DNA of 64,000 bases, taken from the NCBI GenBank assembly GCA_024689005.1, contig JAILDU010000041.1:1-64000 (forward strand), given 5' to 3'. The notes under the pieces were generated by a model. That model was not told where the DNA came from and did not search any database. It saw only the letters and a list, made by a program, of their open reading frames with translations. The stretch is from Paludibacteraceae bacterium. GTDB taxonomy: Bacteria; Bacteroidota; Bacteroidia; Bacteroidales; Paludibacteraceae. Made by a program: the position numbers and the translations under genes. Positions 53,582-62,497 of this stretch are shown piece after piece (the first letter of the stretch is position 1; the number at the start of each line of letters is the position of its first letter).

Positions 53582-55606
53582 ATGAAGTCAAAATATAGAG
53601 CATTGCTACTGTTTTGTGTCCTGAGTATCAGTACGTTGCTGCAGGCACAAATGAATACCGATCGCATCACAGCCATCGGTCGTAATGCTTTGTATTTTGA
53701 AGATTATGTATTGTCCATTCAATATTTTAATCAAGTTATACGTCTCAAACCTTATCTGAGCGAACCATACCTATATCGCGCTATTGCAAAAATACAATTA
53801 GAAGACTATCAGGGAGCATTGAAAGACTGCAATGCATCGCTAGAGCGTAACCCATTCTCACCGGGATGTTATTACGCACGAGGTTTCATTTACTGCCGCT
53901 TAGAGAAATGGGAAGAAGCAGAGAATGATTATAACGAAGCACTCCGCTTCTCGCCTGAGAACCGCACATATTTATTACTGCGCGCGGATACACGCGCACA
54001 ACGCAAACAATACGACAAAGCTTTGGAAGATATTGACGGACTATTGAAGCGTGAGCAACAATCTGCAACACTATGGAGCGAAAGAGGACGTATTTGCATC
54101 CTTAGTAAAGACACTATTGCTGCATTGGACGCATTCTCTCAGGCTGCTAAGTACGATAAAACGAATCCTGCTGTATGGTCAGCACTCGGTGTTACTAATC
54201 TAATGATGAATAATGAAGATGAGGCATACGTCCAACTGACACAAGCTATCAATCTTGGCTCCAAATGGGCCGGAGACTACACAAATAGAGGTATTATTCA
54301 TTACCACCGTCATAACTATCGGGGAGCTTTAGCTGACTATGATCAGGCTGTTCGCCTTGCTCCAAATGAAGCAGATAGTTATTACAATCGTGGTGTCATG
54401 CGTCAAGAAGTTGGCGATTACAATAGAGCTTTAGATGATCTGGACAAAGCCATAGAATTAGCGCCTGAGCGAACAGAAATGCGTTATCACCGAGCATTGG
54501 TGGAAATGCAACTCAAACAATGGCGCAATGTCATCAACGATATGGAGCAATTAATAGCACGCTATCCGTATTTTCTTCCTAGTTATTACTTGGCTGCGCA
54601 AGCTAAGTCGCAAATGGGAGACCAAGTCGGGGCTTACAAATACCGAAAACAAGCCCAAGACTTAGAGGAGCACAAAAACGAGATACAAGCTAAACAAGCA
54701 CAGCCAAATACAGAACTCCAACTGGCTGATGCTCAACCGCAAAAGAAAGATTACCGAAAAGAATTCTCCGCTCGCTCTGCGCAAAATCAACAAGAACCGA
54801 CCGAAGACGAACAAAAATACAATTCAGCAACTCGTGGAGCAGTCCAAAAACGCTACCAAGATGTTGTTAATGAGCCGAATATAACACTCAGTTATTATAG
54901 CCAAGACCAAAGTTTACGACGCACGAACTATTATCATACAATAGTGGACCAAATCAATCGTAGCAGCAAATTACCAGCTACATTACGATTCACTGGACAA
55001 GAGATGGCTCTCACAGCAGAAATGGTAGATCTACACTTCTCCGAGATAGCTCGTCTCACTCAATTGATTGATGGAATGCCCAATAACACACATTCACAAG
55101 ATGACAATCCGTTAACTCTACTCTACTTCGCGCGTGCCATAGAATTCGCTGTTGTACAAGATTATTCCGATGCCATCGATGATTGTACACGCGCCGCCCG
55201 GTTGACCAACCAAATAGAGCTGTCTTCTGTCTTCTATTTCTGTCGAGCTAATTGGCGATATCGTCTGCTCGAATACCAGCGAGCTACCGGAGAACGAGAT
55301 GCTACTCAATCAATGGACTATGATATTATGTTGCGAGACTACGACCAAGTCATTCGACAACATCCGGATTTCGCTTTTGCATATTATAACAAAGCCAATA
55401 TACTTTGCGCACAACGTGAATGGAAAGATGCGATTTCCAACTATACCAAAGCTATTGCACAAGATAGCGACTTCGCAGAAGCGTACTTCAACCGAGGATT
55501 GACGTACATTTATATAGGAGAAAATGAAAAAGGATTAGCAGACCTGAGCAAGGCAGGAGAATTGGGCATATACCAAGCGTACAACCTAATAACACGATTC
55601 AAATGA
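53582..55606 (+). CDS. Exported TPR-repeat protein
   Basis: A 674-residue protein starting at ATG 53582 (upstream frame from 53537 lies in the PBP gene). Signal peptide MKSKYRALLLFCVLSISTLL, then about nine TPR units (~20-370) with the pattern 'YYARGFIYCRLEKWEEAEND', a Gln/Lys-rich disordered linker (~375-440) and a second TPR block (~520-670). Probably a periplasmic scaffold; partners unknown. Overlaps the next gene by four bases. Confidence 0.9.
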   Translation: MKSKYRALLLFCVLSISTLLQAQMNTDRITAIGRNALYFEDYVLSIQYFNQVIRLKPYLSEPYLYRAIAKIQLEDYQGALKDCNASLERNPFSPGCYYARGFIYCRLEKWEEAENDYNEALRFSPENRTYLLLRADTRAQRKQYDKALEDIDGLLKREQQSATLWSERGRICILSKDTIAALDAFSQAAKYDKTNPAVWSALGVTNLMMNNEDEAYVQLTQAINLGSKWAGDYTNRGIIHYHRHNYRGALADYDQAVRLAPNEADSYYNRGVMRQEVGDYNRALDDLDKAIELAPERTEMRYHRALVEMQLKQWRNVINDMEQLIARYPYFLPSYYLAAQAKSQMGDQVGAYKYRKQAQDLEEHKNEIQAKQAQPNTELQLADAQPQKKDYRKEFSARSAQNQQEPTEDEQKYNSATRGAVQKRYQDVVNEPNITLSYYSQDQSLRRTNYYHTIVDQINRSSKLPATLRFTGQEMALTAEMVDLHFSEIARLTQLIDGMPNNTHSQDDNPLTLLYFARAIEFAVVQDYSDAIDDCTRAARLTNQIELSSVFYFCRANWRYRLLEYQRATGERDATQSMDYDIMLRDYDQVIRQHPDFAFAYYNKANILCAQREWKDAISNYTKAIAQDSDFAEAYFNRGLTYIYIGENEKGLADLSKAGELGIYQAYNLITRFK

Positions 55607-56493
55607 AACGATTAATATACATACTCATTCTATTGCTCTATATAGAGAGTATTCAGGCACAATTGCTCTACGAAATTAGTGGTCGTTCTGCCAAACAGAA
55701 ATCGTATATTTTAGCAACAAACAAATTGGTAGATATGCAGTTCCTGGATACCATTCCCAATGTGTTCAGATGCTTCAACAAGTGCAACAAAGTGCTGACA
55801 GAATTTGCTATGCAGGACTACGAGGCCATAGCAGCATTGCGCCAAGTTGCCTTGCTACCAGACTCAATCAAACTGAGTGATTTTTATAGCGAAAGCGAAT
55901 ATAAGGTGATTGATGATGCCCTTCGCATCAATTTGGGTCTCGGACTAGACAAACTCTGCAGAATGAAACCATCTTATTTGACAGAAATGTTTCGAGCAGA
56001 ACTGATGAAACAATGGCTGCACTATGATGAACAACGATCTATGGAAAACTTCTTTGAATCGGTGGCTGCAGAACGCAATATTCCCGTCTATGGTTTAGAC
56101 AATGTGGGCGAGACAATGTATATGCTTTTCGATCGTGAACCATTCCATTGGCAATGTCAGGAATTGCTCAAAGTAATTGAATATCCGGAGAACGAGGTAA
56201 AACAAGAACGCACAATCAAAGCGATGTACACAGATGGCCGCTTAGCCGACATAGCTTATCAGGTAGAAGGTCCGGACAATAAAACGAGCATATCTTTCTC
56301 TGACTACAAAGTATATTGTCAACGCAATCAACAGTGGGTCAAGCGTTTGCAGCCATACTTGTTAGAAGGAGAATGCTTTATCACACTGAATGCCATCTAT
56401 CTTGGCGGAGAAAAAGGACTACTGCAACAACTACGCGCCGCAGGCTATCGTGTGCGGCCTGCTAATAGAGGAATAAAAAAATCAATAAACTAA
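55603..56493 (+). CDS. TraB/GumN-family protein, probably inactive
   Basis: A 296-residue exported protein (signal peptide to ~20). The family layout is present: an N-terminal 'LLYEISGRSAKQKSYILATN' and a C-terminal 'GECFITLNAIYLGGEKGLLQ' plus 'LRAAGYRVRP'. Active members carry GT.H near the N-terminus and GA.HL.G near the C-terminus; here these read LATNKLVD and NAIYLGG, so both His are lost. It is therefore likely a non-catalytic relative of the TIKI/TraB metalloproteases. I am less sure of the first His position. Confidence 0.72.
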   Translation: MKRLIYILILLLYIESIQAQLLYEISGRSAKQKSYILATNKLVDMQFLDTIPNVFRCFNKCNKVLTEFAMQDYEAIAALRQVALLPDSIKLSDFYSESEYKVIDDALRINLGLGLDKLCRMKPSYLTEMFRAELMKQWLHYDEQRSMENFFESVAAERNIPVYGLDNVGETMYMLFDREPFHWQCQELLKVIEYPENEVKQERTIKAMYTDGRLADIAYQVEGPDNKTSISFSDYKVYCQRNQQWVKRLQPYLLEGECFITLNAIYLGGEKGLLQQLRAAGYRVRPANRGIKKSIN

Positions 56494-56515
56494 TAACACT
56501 CAAAATTTTACGACA

Positions 56516-57073
56516 ATGAAAAAGTCTATTATTTTATGCGCTATGGCATTTTTTGCCACGCTGAGTATGAATGCTGCACAAGGCAAGTTTATCCATGTGG
56601 ACAACACAACTTACAAGAACCTTAAACCACAACTTGCCTTCTGCCAAGATCGTCAGAACGGTGAGGACGTAACCACTTTGCTTCTTTGGACTATCAACAC
56701 CAACCAGTACAATGAGTTCTCCGAGGCTTCGCGTCTGCTCGTTCGTTTCTCCGATGGCTCAACTGCTCGCTTGGAGAGAGTCCCAGGCTCAGATATAAAA
56801 AAGGATAAGTGGAATACCAAGAATGGAAAAGCTACCATGACTTACTACAAAACAATAACCACTTATGAGATGAATATGGAGTTCACCGGAAAACTGCAAA
56901 GTGGCGCTACCATCGTCAAACTGCGTATAGTTTATAAAGAAAATGAAGCCCGCGATTATGAGATTGCAGAGAGTTATCGTTCCAAACTGCGTGAAGATTT
57001 GCTGCGCTCCTATAACGAAGCAACAGACAAGAATCGCAAAAGCACAACTGATTTGAGCGACGAGGATTTTTAA
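56516..57073 (+). CDS. Exported protein of unknown function
   Basis: A 185-residue protein with a signal peptide (MKKSIILCAMAFFATLSMNA). The mature part is beta-rich ('TTLLLWTINTNQYNEFSEAS', 'RLLVRFSDGSTARLERV') with a charged helical C-terminus. No family recognised. The next gene begins on the base after its stop. Confidence 0.78.
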   Translation: MKKSIILCAMAFFATLSMNAAQGKFIHVDNTTYKNLKPQLAFCQDRQNGEDVTTLLLWTINTNQYNEFSEASRLLVRFSDGSTARLERVPGSDIKKDKWNTKNGKATMTYYKTITTYEMNMEFTGKLQSGATIVKLRIVYKENEARDYEIAESYRSKLREDLLRSYNEATDKNRKSTTDLSDEDF

Positions 57074-59329
57074 GTGAAACGGATACTTTATATACTTTTT
57101 GCACTCGGTTTTGCCAATTTCGCCTTTGCAGCAAAAACGCCAAACATGCAGGAATTAGCTGATTCTCTGACAGAATACACCGGCTTTTCGAGTGTGTGGT
57201 CTCCACGCGTGAAGGTAAAAAACCTTCGCGTGGATGGCAATCGCATTATTGTGAGAACAAATGCAACGCTCGGCGATATATGTTGGACACCCGAGAATGT
57301 AGATGACATCAAAAAACGTGTTTGCAAATGGGTTTTGGGTGATACCAAGTGTCGGGAAGTGGACATTTATACCGGCAAGTACGCGATTGATAGCCTCATT
57401 ACCAATTGCGGGCGCGGTGTCATGATAACCAGCCGTCACAAGGATCTACAAGGCAAACATATTGCTTTGTGGCCTAGTCATGGTATTTATTACAACAAAG
57501 ACCGCGACCAATGGATTTGGCAACGTGCCACTCTCTGGACTACAGTAGAGGACCTATATAGCATGGAGTATGTCCGCTTAATCAAGCAAATGTTGGAGAA
57601 TTCCGGCGCAGAAGTCTACATGCCTCGTGCCGATCTAAGCCACAACGAGGAGGGCACATCCGGCATGCCACTTTGGACAGAAGGAGCGCGCTATTGGTTG
57701 ATGCGCAGAGGTTTTCCGCAACAATTGTGGGACTTATACGAAGGCAACGAATACAAAGATGACATGAAATGCCGTGCTATGTGGGTCAATTATCTGGCAG
57801 GAGGTAGTCCAATGAATCCAAACGAACCGGGAAAAGGCATTCCTATTGACCTCTGTCTGGCTTTTCATACAGATGGTTTGGATAGCGGAGATGATAGTAC
57901 TCTTATCGGCACATTAGTTATCTATACCACCACCGATGATGATGGCAAAAAGGCTCTACACAATGGAGAAAGCCGTCAAAAGGTCAACCGCAATCTTGCA
58001 GACTGGATTCAAACGCAGATAGTCAACGATCTGCGTACCACTATTCCTAATTGGACTCGTCGCCAACTGCACGATGCCAATTATTGCGAATCGCGTGTTC
58101 CGGTTGTTCCGAGTGTCCTGTTAGAATTGCTGAGCCACAAGAACTTCGCCGACATGCACTACGGCTTGGATCCTAAGTTTCGTTTTACTGCCGCACGTTC
58201 TGTGTACAAAGGGATGTTGCGCTATTTAGTGGGAAAGAACGCCGTTGTACAACCGCTCCCCATTGAGCAATTGGCATTTAGCCGTGATGGAATCCTTCGT
58301 TGGATACCGAAGAATGATCCGATAGAGAAGACAGCTAAACCAACCTATTACATGGTTTATGTTCAGAAAGATGATGGCGAATGGGACGTACAGCAAGTGG
58401 ACAAAAAGACAGAACTCAAACTAAATCTCAAGCGTGGTGTACGCTACAATTGCTATGTAGTAGCAGGCAATGCAGGTGGTCTCAGTATGCCAAGTCCGAC
58501 AGTTAGTGCTTGTATCAGCACAAAGGATGATGCTCCCACCATGCTTGTTGTTGATGCTTTTGACGACGTATATGGTCCCGAATGGTTTTCGAGCGACAAC
58601 TACGCAGGCATCGTACCTGGCAGTTACGCGTGTGAAGATCGTTTCACATGCGCATATATAGGCGAGCAATGGGATTATAAACGTAATAGTCAATGGCGTG
58701 ACGATGACAATTGCGGTTGGGGAGATAGTTATCGCGATCATGCGGGCGAATTAACTGTCGGCAACACACGCGACTACAGCGTGCTGCACGGACGCGTTCT
58801 GCAACGAATGGGCATTTCCTATGTTTCTTGCACACGTGGCATGGTACATATAGATAGCACGTATAAGGCCGTAGATATCATTTGCGGACGTCAGCGACAA
58901 CCGCTTGATTCTGTGTATTATAGTCAACTTTCACGCTACCTGGACCAAGGCGGACGATTACTCATCAGCGGAGACCACATGAGTATAGTTGATACCATTT
59001 TTAGCAACAGATATCTGCATTTTTGTGCACACTCCGGCCACGCTACTCGTTCGGGCAAAGTCATAGCGGGAGGCAATCCGTTTACAATAGCCACACAGCC
59101 CAACAATATGCAACTATTCACTCCTTCCGCCGAATGTATTCGTCCGTGCGGAGCCGGGACAACGCGTATAGCTTGGTATGCAGATTCACGCTGCGAAGCT
59201 GCTATTGGCTACCGTTCTCCTTTCAGCAATCATGCGCAAAGAACGCTCACATACGCATTCCCGCTCGAGGCTGCAAACGATTTCGGACGCATTTATCATC
59301 ATTCCATAGAATGGCTTTTGAGTGAATAA
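57074..59329 (+). CDS. Large exported amidase-like protein with fibronectin-type and C-terminal hydrolase-like domains
   Basis: A 751-residue protein with a signal peptide (to ~20), start GTG 57074 immediately after the previous stop. Residues ~115-395 resemble N-acetylmuramoyl-L-alanine amidase (Amidase_3) with possible zinc ligands in ALWPSHG (His136) and LAFHTDG (His265) and 'SVLLELLSHKNFADMHYGLD'. A fibronectin-III-like segment (~420-490) and a flavodoxin/ThuA-like domain (~495-751, 'LLISGDHMSIVDTIF') follow. Bacteroidetes homologues are often labelled xanthan lyase, which I do not support. Cell-wall or glycan turnover is plausible. Last gene of the long run. Confidence 0.75.
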   Translation: MKRILYILFALGFANFAFAAKTPNMQELADSLTEYTGFSSVWSPRVKVKNLRVDGNRIIVRTNATLGDICWTPENVDDIKKRVCKWVLGDTKCREVDIYTGKYAIDSLITNCGRGVMITSRHKDLQGKHIALWPSHGIYYNKDRDQWIWQRATLWTTVEDLYSMEYVRLIKQMLENSGAEVYMPRADLSHNEEGTSGMPLWTEGARYWLMRRGFPQQLWDLYEGNEYKDDMKCRAMWVNYLAGGSPMNPNEPGKGIPIDLCLAFHTDGLDSGDDSTLIGTLVIYTTTDDDGKKALHNGESRQKVNRNLADWIQTQIVNDLRTTIPNWTRRQLHDANYCESRVPVVPSVLLELLSHKNFADMHYGLDPKFRFTAARSVYKGMLRYLVGKNAVVQPLPIEQLAFSRDGILRWIPKNDPIEKTAKPTYYMVYVQKDDGEWDVQQVDKKTELKLNLKRGVRYNCYVVAGNAGGLSMPSPTVSACISTKDDAPTMLVVDAFDDVYGPEWFSSDNYAGIVPGSYACEDRFTCAYIGEQWDYKRNSQWRDDDNCGWGDSYRDHAGELTVGNTRDYSVLHGRVLQRMGISYVSCTRGMVHIDSTYKAVDIICGRQRQPLDSVYYSQLSRYLDQGGRLLISGDHMSIVDTIFSNRYLHFCAHSGHATRSGKVIAGGNPFTIATQPNNMQLFTPSAECIRPCGAGTTRIAWYADSRCEAAIGYRSPFSNHAQRTLTYAFPLEAANDFGRIYHHSIEWLLSE

Positions 59330-59442
59330 TGATCTGATGATAATCTTAAATATCTGCTCTGAATTGAGATAAATTGAGAAAGACAAAACCTCGATGATTA
59401 ATATCGGAGGAAAAGGATAATTTACGAAAAGTGACATGCGTA

Positions 59443-59474
59443 CTTGCGTATGTCATTTTTTTATAGTAATTTTG
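59443..59474 (+). promoter_or_regulatory. rlmD promoter
   Basis: -33 CTTG (59443-59446), 20 bases starting CGTATGTCA, -7 TAATTTTG (59467-59474). The -33 box sits in the inverted repeat TGACATGCG-N6-CGTATGTCA, nearly identical to the V-ATPase promoter. Confidence 0.85.
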
Positions 59475-59492
59475 CACCCTAATTTGTTTGAC

Positions 59493-60908
59493 ATGGGTAA
59501 AAAGAAGAATCTTCCTTTAATAGAGAATGTAGAAATAACAGGAGTAGCAGCAGAAGGCAAGGCGTTGGTTCGCATCAACGACATCGTTACTTTTGTTCCC
59601 AACTGTGTTCCTGGTGACGTAGTGGATTTGCAGATTACGAAGAAGAAACACAGCTTCATGGAGGCACGCGTAGAGCGTGTAGTGAAGCCGTCTCCGGTTC
59701 GTTGCGAGGCACGTTGCAAACATTTCGGAACGTGCGGTGGTTGCAAATGGCAGATATTGCCATACGAGGAACAGATACGCTACAAACAGCAACAGATAGT
59801 GGACAATCTTACTCGCATCGGCAAAGTAGAATTGCCGGAGATAAGTCCGATATTGGGTAGCAAACATATTTTCGAGTATCGCAACAAATTGGAATTCACA
59901 TGTGCAGACCGCAAATGGTTCCCGTGGGAAGTGATAGAAGCTGCAGGTGGTTTAGACAAAGTTGATACAACTTATGGCCTCGGTTTTCATATTCCAAATT
60001 GCTTTGACAAAGTGCTGGATATTGAGGAATGTCATTTGATGCCGGAAATCAATAACCGAATCCGCAATGGCGTTAGAGAGTACGCTCGCACGCACGGTCT
60101 ATCGTTCTACAACGAACATACTCATGAAGGACAATTGCGCACACTCATTCTACGCAACAACCACAAAGGAGAAATGATGCTCATTGTGTCGTTTGGAGAG
60201 AAAGTGAACGATGCTTGCATGGCTCTGCTGGAATACCTGCACATAGAGTTTCCTGAGATAATATCGTTGCTCTATGTAGAAAATCTGAAGTTCAACGACA
60301 CTATTGGGGACTTGGATGTCAAGGTCTATTTTGGTCAAGACCACATCATCGAAGAAATGGAGGACCTGCAATTCAAAGTCGGTCCAAAATCGTTCTACCA
60401 AACCAACACCGAACAAGCGTACGAACTATACAAAGTTGCGCGCAATTTTGCGGAGTTAACCGGAAACGAATTGGTGTACGACCTCTATACCGGAACCTGA
60501 ACAATTGCCAATTTTGTCGCTAAACAAGCACGCCAAGTCATAGGTATCGAATACGTACCGGAGGCAATAGAAGATGCAAAAGTAAATTCGAAGATCAACA
60601 AAATTGAAAACACACTATTCTTCGCGGGAGACATGAAGGATATTTTGAATGATAATTTCGTTGACAAATACGGCCGTCCGGATGTAATAATAACAGACCC
60701 GCCTCGCGCTGGCATGCATGAAGATGTAGTGAACGTTATCTTGAATGCTGAGCCAAAACGTATCGTCTATGTCAGTTGCAATCCAGCTACACAAGCACGC
60801 GATCTGCAACTTCTCGATGCCAAATATCGAGTAACTAAAGTGCAACCGGTTGACATGTTTCCGCATACCCAACATGTAGAAAATGTAGTACAACTATGCT
60901 TACGCTGA
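59493..60908 (+). pseudogene. rlmD: 23S rRNA uracil-C5 methyltransferase RlmD, with in-frame TGA
   Basis: One frame from ATG 59493 to the stop at 60908 encodes a complete ~471-residue RlmD/TrmA-type enzyme, interrupted only by TGA at 60498-60500. N-terminal TRAM domain, Fe-S Cys in 'CKHFGTCGGCKWQ', SAM motif 'DLYTGT(TGA)TIANFVA', 'DPPRAGMHED' and the catalytic 'VSCNPATQARD'. The TGA replaces the invariant Gly (GGA in most likely ancestor, one base different). Everything after it is conserved, so the change is recent or is a sequence error. Upstream product alone would lack the SAM-binding fold and catalytic Cys. Confidence 0.88.
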
Positions 60909-62317
60909 TTTTCCTATATGCATTCTTTGTATCATTCACGGACAAACCGGCAGATGGCGCACCTGCCCTCTCTGAACGTGCATTAGAGCAACGCGCCAAG
61001 TGGAATATATCTACCGATGATTTGGACTATCCCGTTAATCCTGCTTACTTGGACAGTTTGCGACAAATGGGCGTGAAGATTTATCACACCAGCCGTTGGT
61101 TTAATGGCGCAACGTGCGAAATGAGTGTAGAGAAATCAGTAGAAGTAGAAGCACTTGACTTTGTAGAGAATGTAGAGATGACCCGAAGTAGTAAGAGCCC
61201 GGCTCTTGCTTCGCGCAGATACAATGCCAAATGGCAGAACGAATCGACAAACTGTCTATTGGCAAATACCCAAACAACGTTTTGCTCCGACGACCAATTG
61301 GCGCTCTACAATCTGCATCCTTTACACCAAGCCGGTTTCGAAGGGCAAGGTATCTTAATGACTATCTGCGATGGAGGATTTCACAATGCGGATACACTCA
61401 GTTGTTTTCGACAAACATTAGAACTCGGCCACTTTGATCTCACGGACGATACCGTTCCTTTCTACGGAGACACCGGCGATCATGGCACCAAATGTCTTAG
61501 CACAATCTCTGCCATTACTACTGATTACTACGGAGCAGCAACGCAGGCTCAATATTATCTTATGCGTTCGGAAGAAGACGCTACGGAGTCGCCCAAAGAA
61601 ATGGACAATCTCGTGGCTGCCTTTGAGAAAGCAGACTCGCTTGGCACGAATATTTTCTCTGTGTCTTTGGGCTATACAGAATTTGACAATGCCGAATGGG
61701 ACCTGCCTAAGAACGCATTAGACGGACGCAGTACGCGAGTTTCGCTTGCTGCTACTATTGCTGCTCGCAAAGGCATGTTGGTTTGTGTAGCAGCAGGCAA
61801 CGAAGGAGACAATAATTGGCATACAATGGGCACTCCGAGCGATGCAGACAGTATCCTCTCAGTGGGCGCAGTTGACACAAATGGATTAATCGGTTCATTC
61901 TCCAGTTACGGACCTTCCGCAGACGGACGCGTAAAACCAGATGTGTGCGCAGTTGGTGTTTCCACAGCACTATTTAGTCCGTATGGTTTTGCTACGTACG
62001 GCAATGGTACCAGTTTTGCCACACCTTTATTGGCGGGTTTGGCTGCTTGTCTTTGGTCAGCGCTCCCTGACGAGAACGCAATGTCTATCCGCGAACGTAT
62101 AATTCGCTCTGCTGATCATTATTCATATCCGGATATGTATCGATATGGGTATGGCATTCCTGACGCGTGGAAAGCCTATACAATGGATTTGTCACAAGGA
62201 GCTGAGATAACTGTTATTCAGAAGAATACCAACACAATAAAAATTTTGCACGACGGTCGGATTATCATTCTTCGAAACAACAAGAAATATAATCTATCCG
62301 GCCAGTTGATAAAATAA
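60896..62317 (+). CDS. Subtilisin-like serine protease (S8)
   Basis: A 473-residue exported protease. The signal peptide is short (MLTLIFLYAFFVSF). Catalytic triad Asp159 (TICDGGF), His196 (GDHGT) and Ser373 (GTSFATP), with oxyanion Asn302 (AAGNEG). A ~130-residue propeptide precedes the domain. The last ~27 residues, KILHDGRIIILRNNKKYNLS then GQLIK, form the tail also seen in the remnant at 33826; possibly a secretion or sorting tail. The start overlaps rlmD by 13 bases. Confidence 0.92.
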   Translation: MLTLIFLYAFFVSFTDKPADGAPALSERALEQRAKWNISTDDLDYPVNPAYLDSLRQMGVKIYHTSRWFNGATCEMSVEKSVEVEALDFVENVEMTRSSKSPALASRRYNAKWQNESTNCLLANTQTTFCSDDQLALYNLHPLHQAGFEGQGILMTICDGGFHNADTLSCFRQTLELGHFDLTDDTVPFYGDTGDHGTKCLSTISAITTDYYGAATQAQYYLMRSEEDATESPKEMDNLVAAFEKADSLGTNIFSVSLGYTEFDNAEWDLPKNALDGRSTRVSLAATIAARKGMLVCVAAGNEGDNNWHTMGTPSDADSILSVGAVDTNGLIGSFSSYGPSADGRVKPDVCAVGVSTALFSPYGFATYGNGTSFATPLLAGLAACLWSALPDENAMSIRERIIRSADHYSYPDMYRYGYGIPDAWKAYTMDLSQGAEITVIQKNTNTIKILHDGRIIILRNNKKYNLSGQLIK

Positions 62318-62443
62318 AAAAAAGGGAAAGCGTACCATATCGCACCGCTACAACCTCCTACCCTTGCTACGGTCAAGTCCTGGGGGAATTCAGAGGGAGC
62401 TGGTCGTATAGGACTTTCCCTATGAGATGCTTTTTTTCAAAAG
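62316..62443 (-). ncRNA. ffs: Small signal recognition particle RNA
   Basis: The mature RNA is about 62324-62420 on the minus strand, with closing stem GGGAAAG/CTTTCCC (62414-62420, 62324-62330). The SRP core reads CCCCCAGG, apical loop, AGCAAGGGTAGG, as in small bacterial SRP RNAs ('CCCCCAGG...AGCAAGGGTAAG'). The apical part ACTTGACCGT departs from the usual GGAA tetraloop. The promoter (62450-62481) predicts a start near 62443, and a T8 run ends the transcript (62316-62323). Confidence 0.85.
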
Positions 62444-62449
62444 CGGGTG

Positions 62450-62481
62450 CAAAAGTACTGCTTTTTTTTGACATATGCAAA
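62450..62481 (-). promoter_or_regulatory. SRP RNA promoter
   Basis: On the minus strand, -33 TTTG (62478-62481), 20 bases with ATGTCA and an A tract, -7 TACTTTTG (62450-62457). Identical over 35 bases to the tRNA-Glu promoter region. Confidence 0.9.
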
Positions 62482-62497
62482 TATTTTAAGAAAAAAA

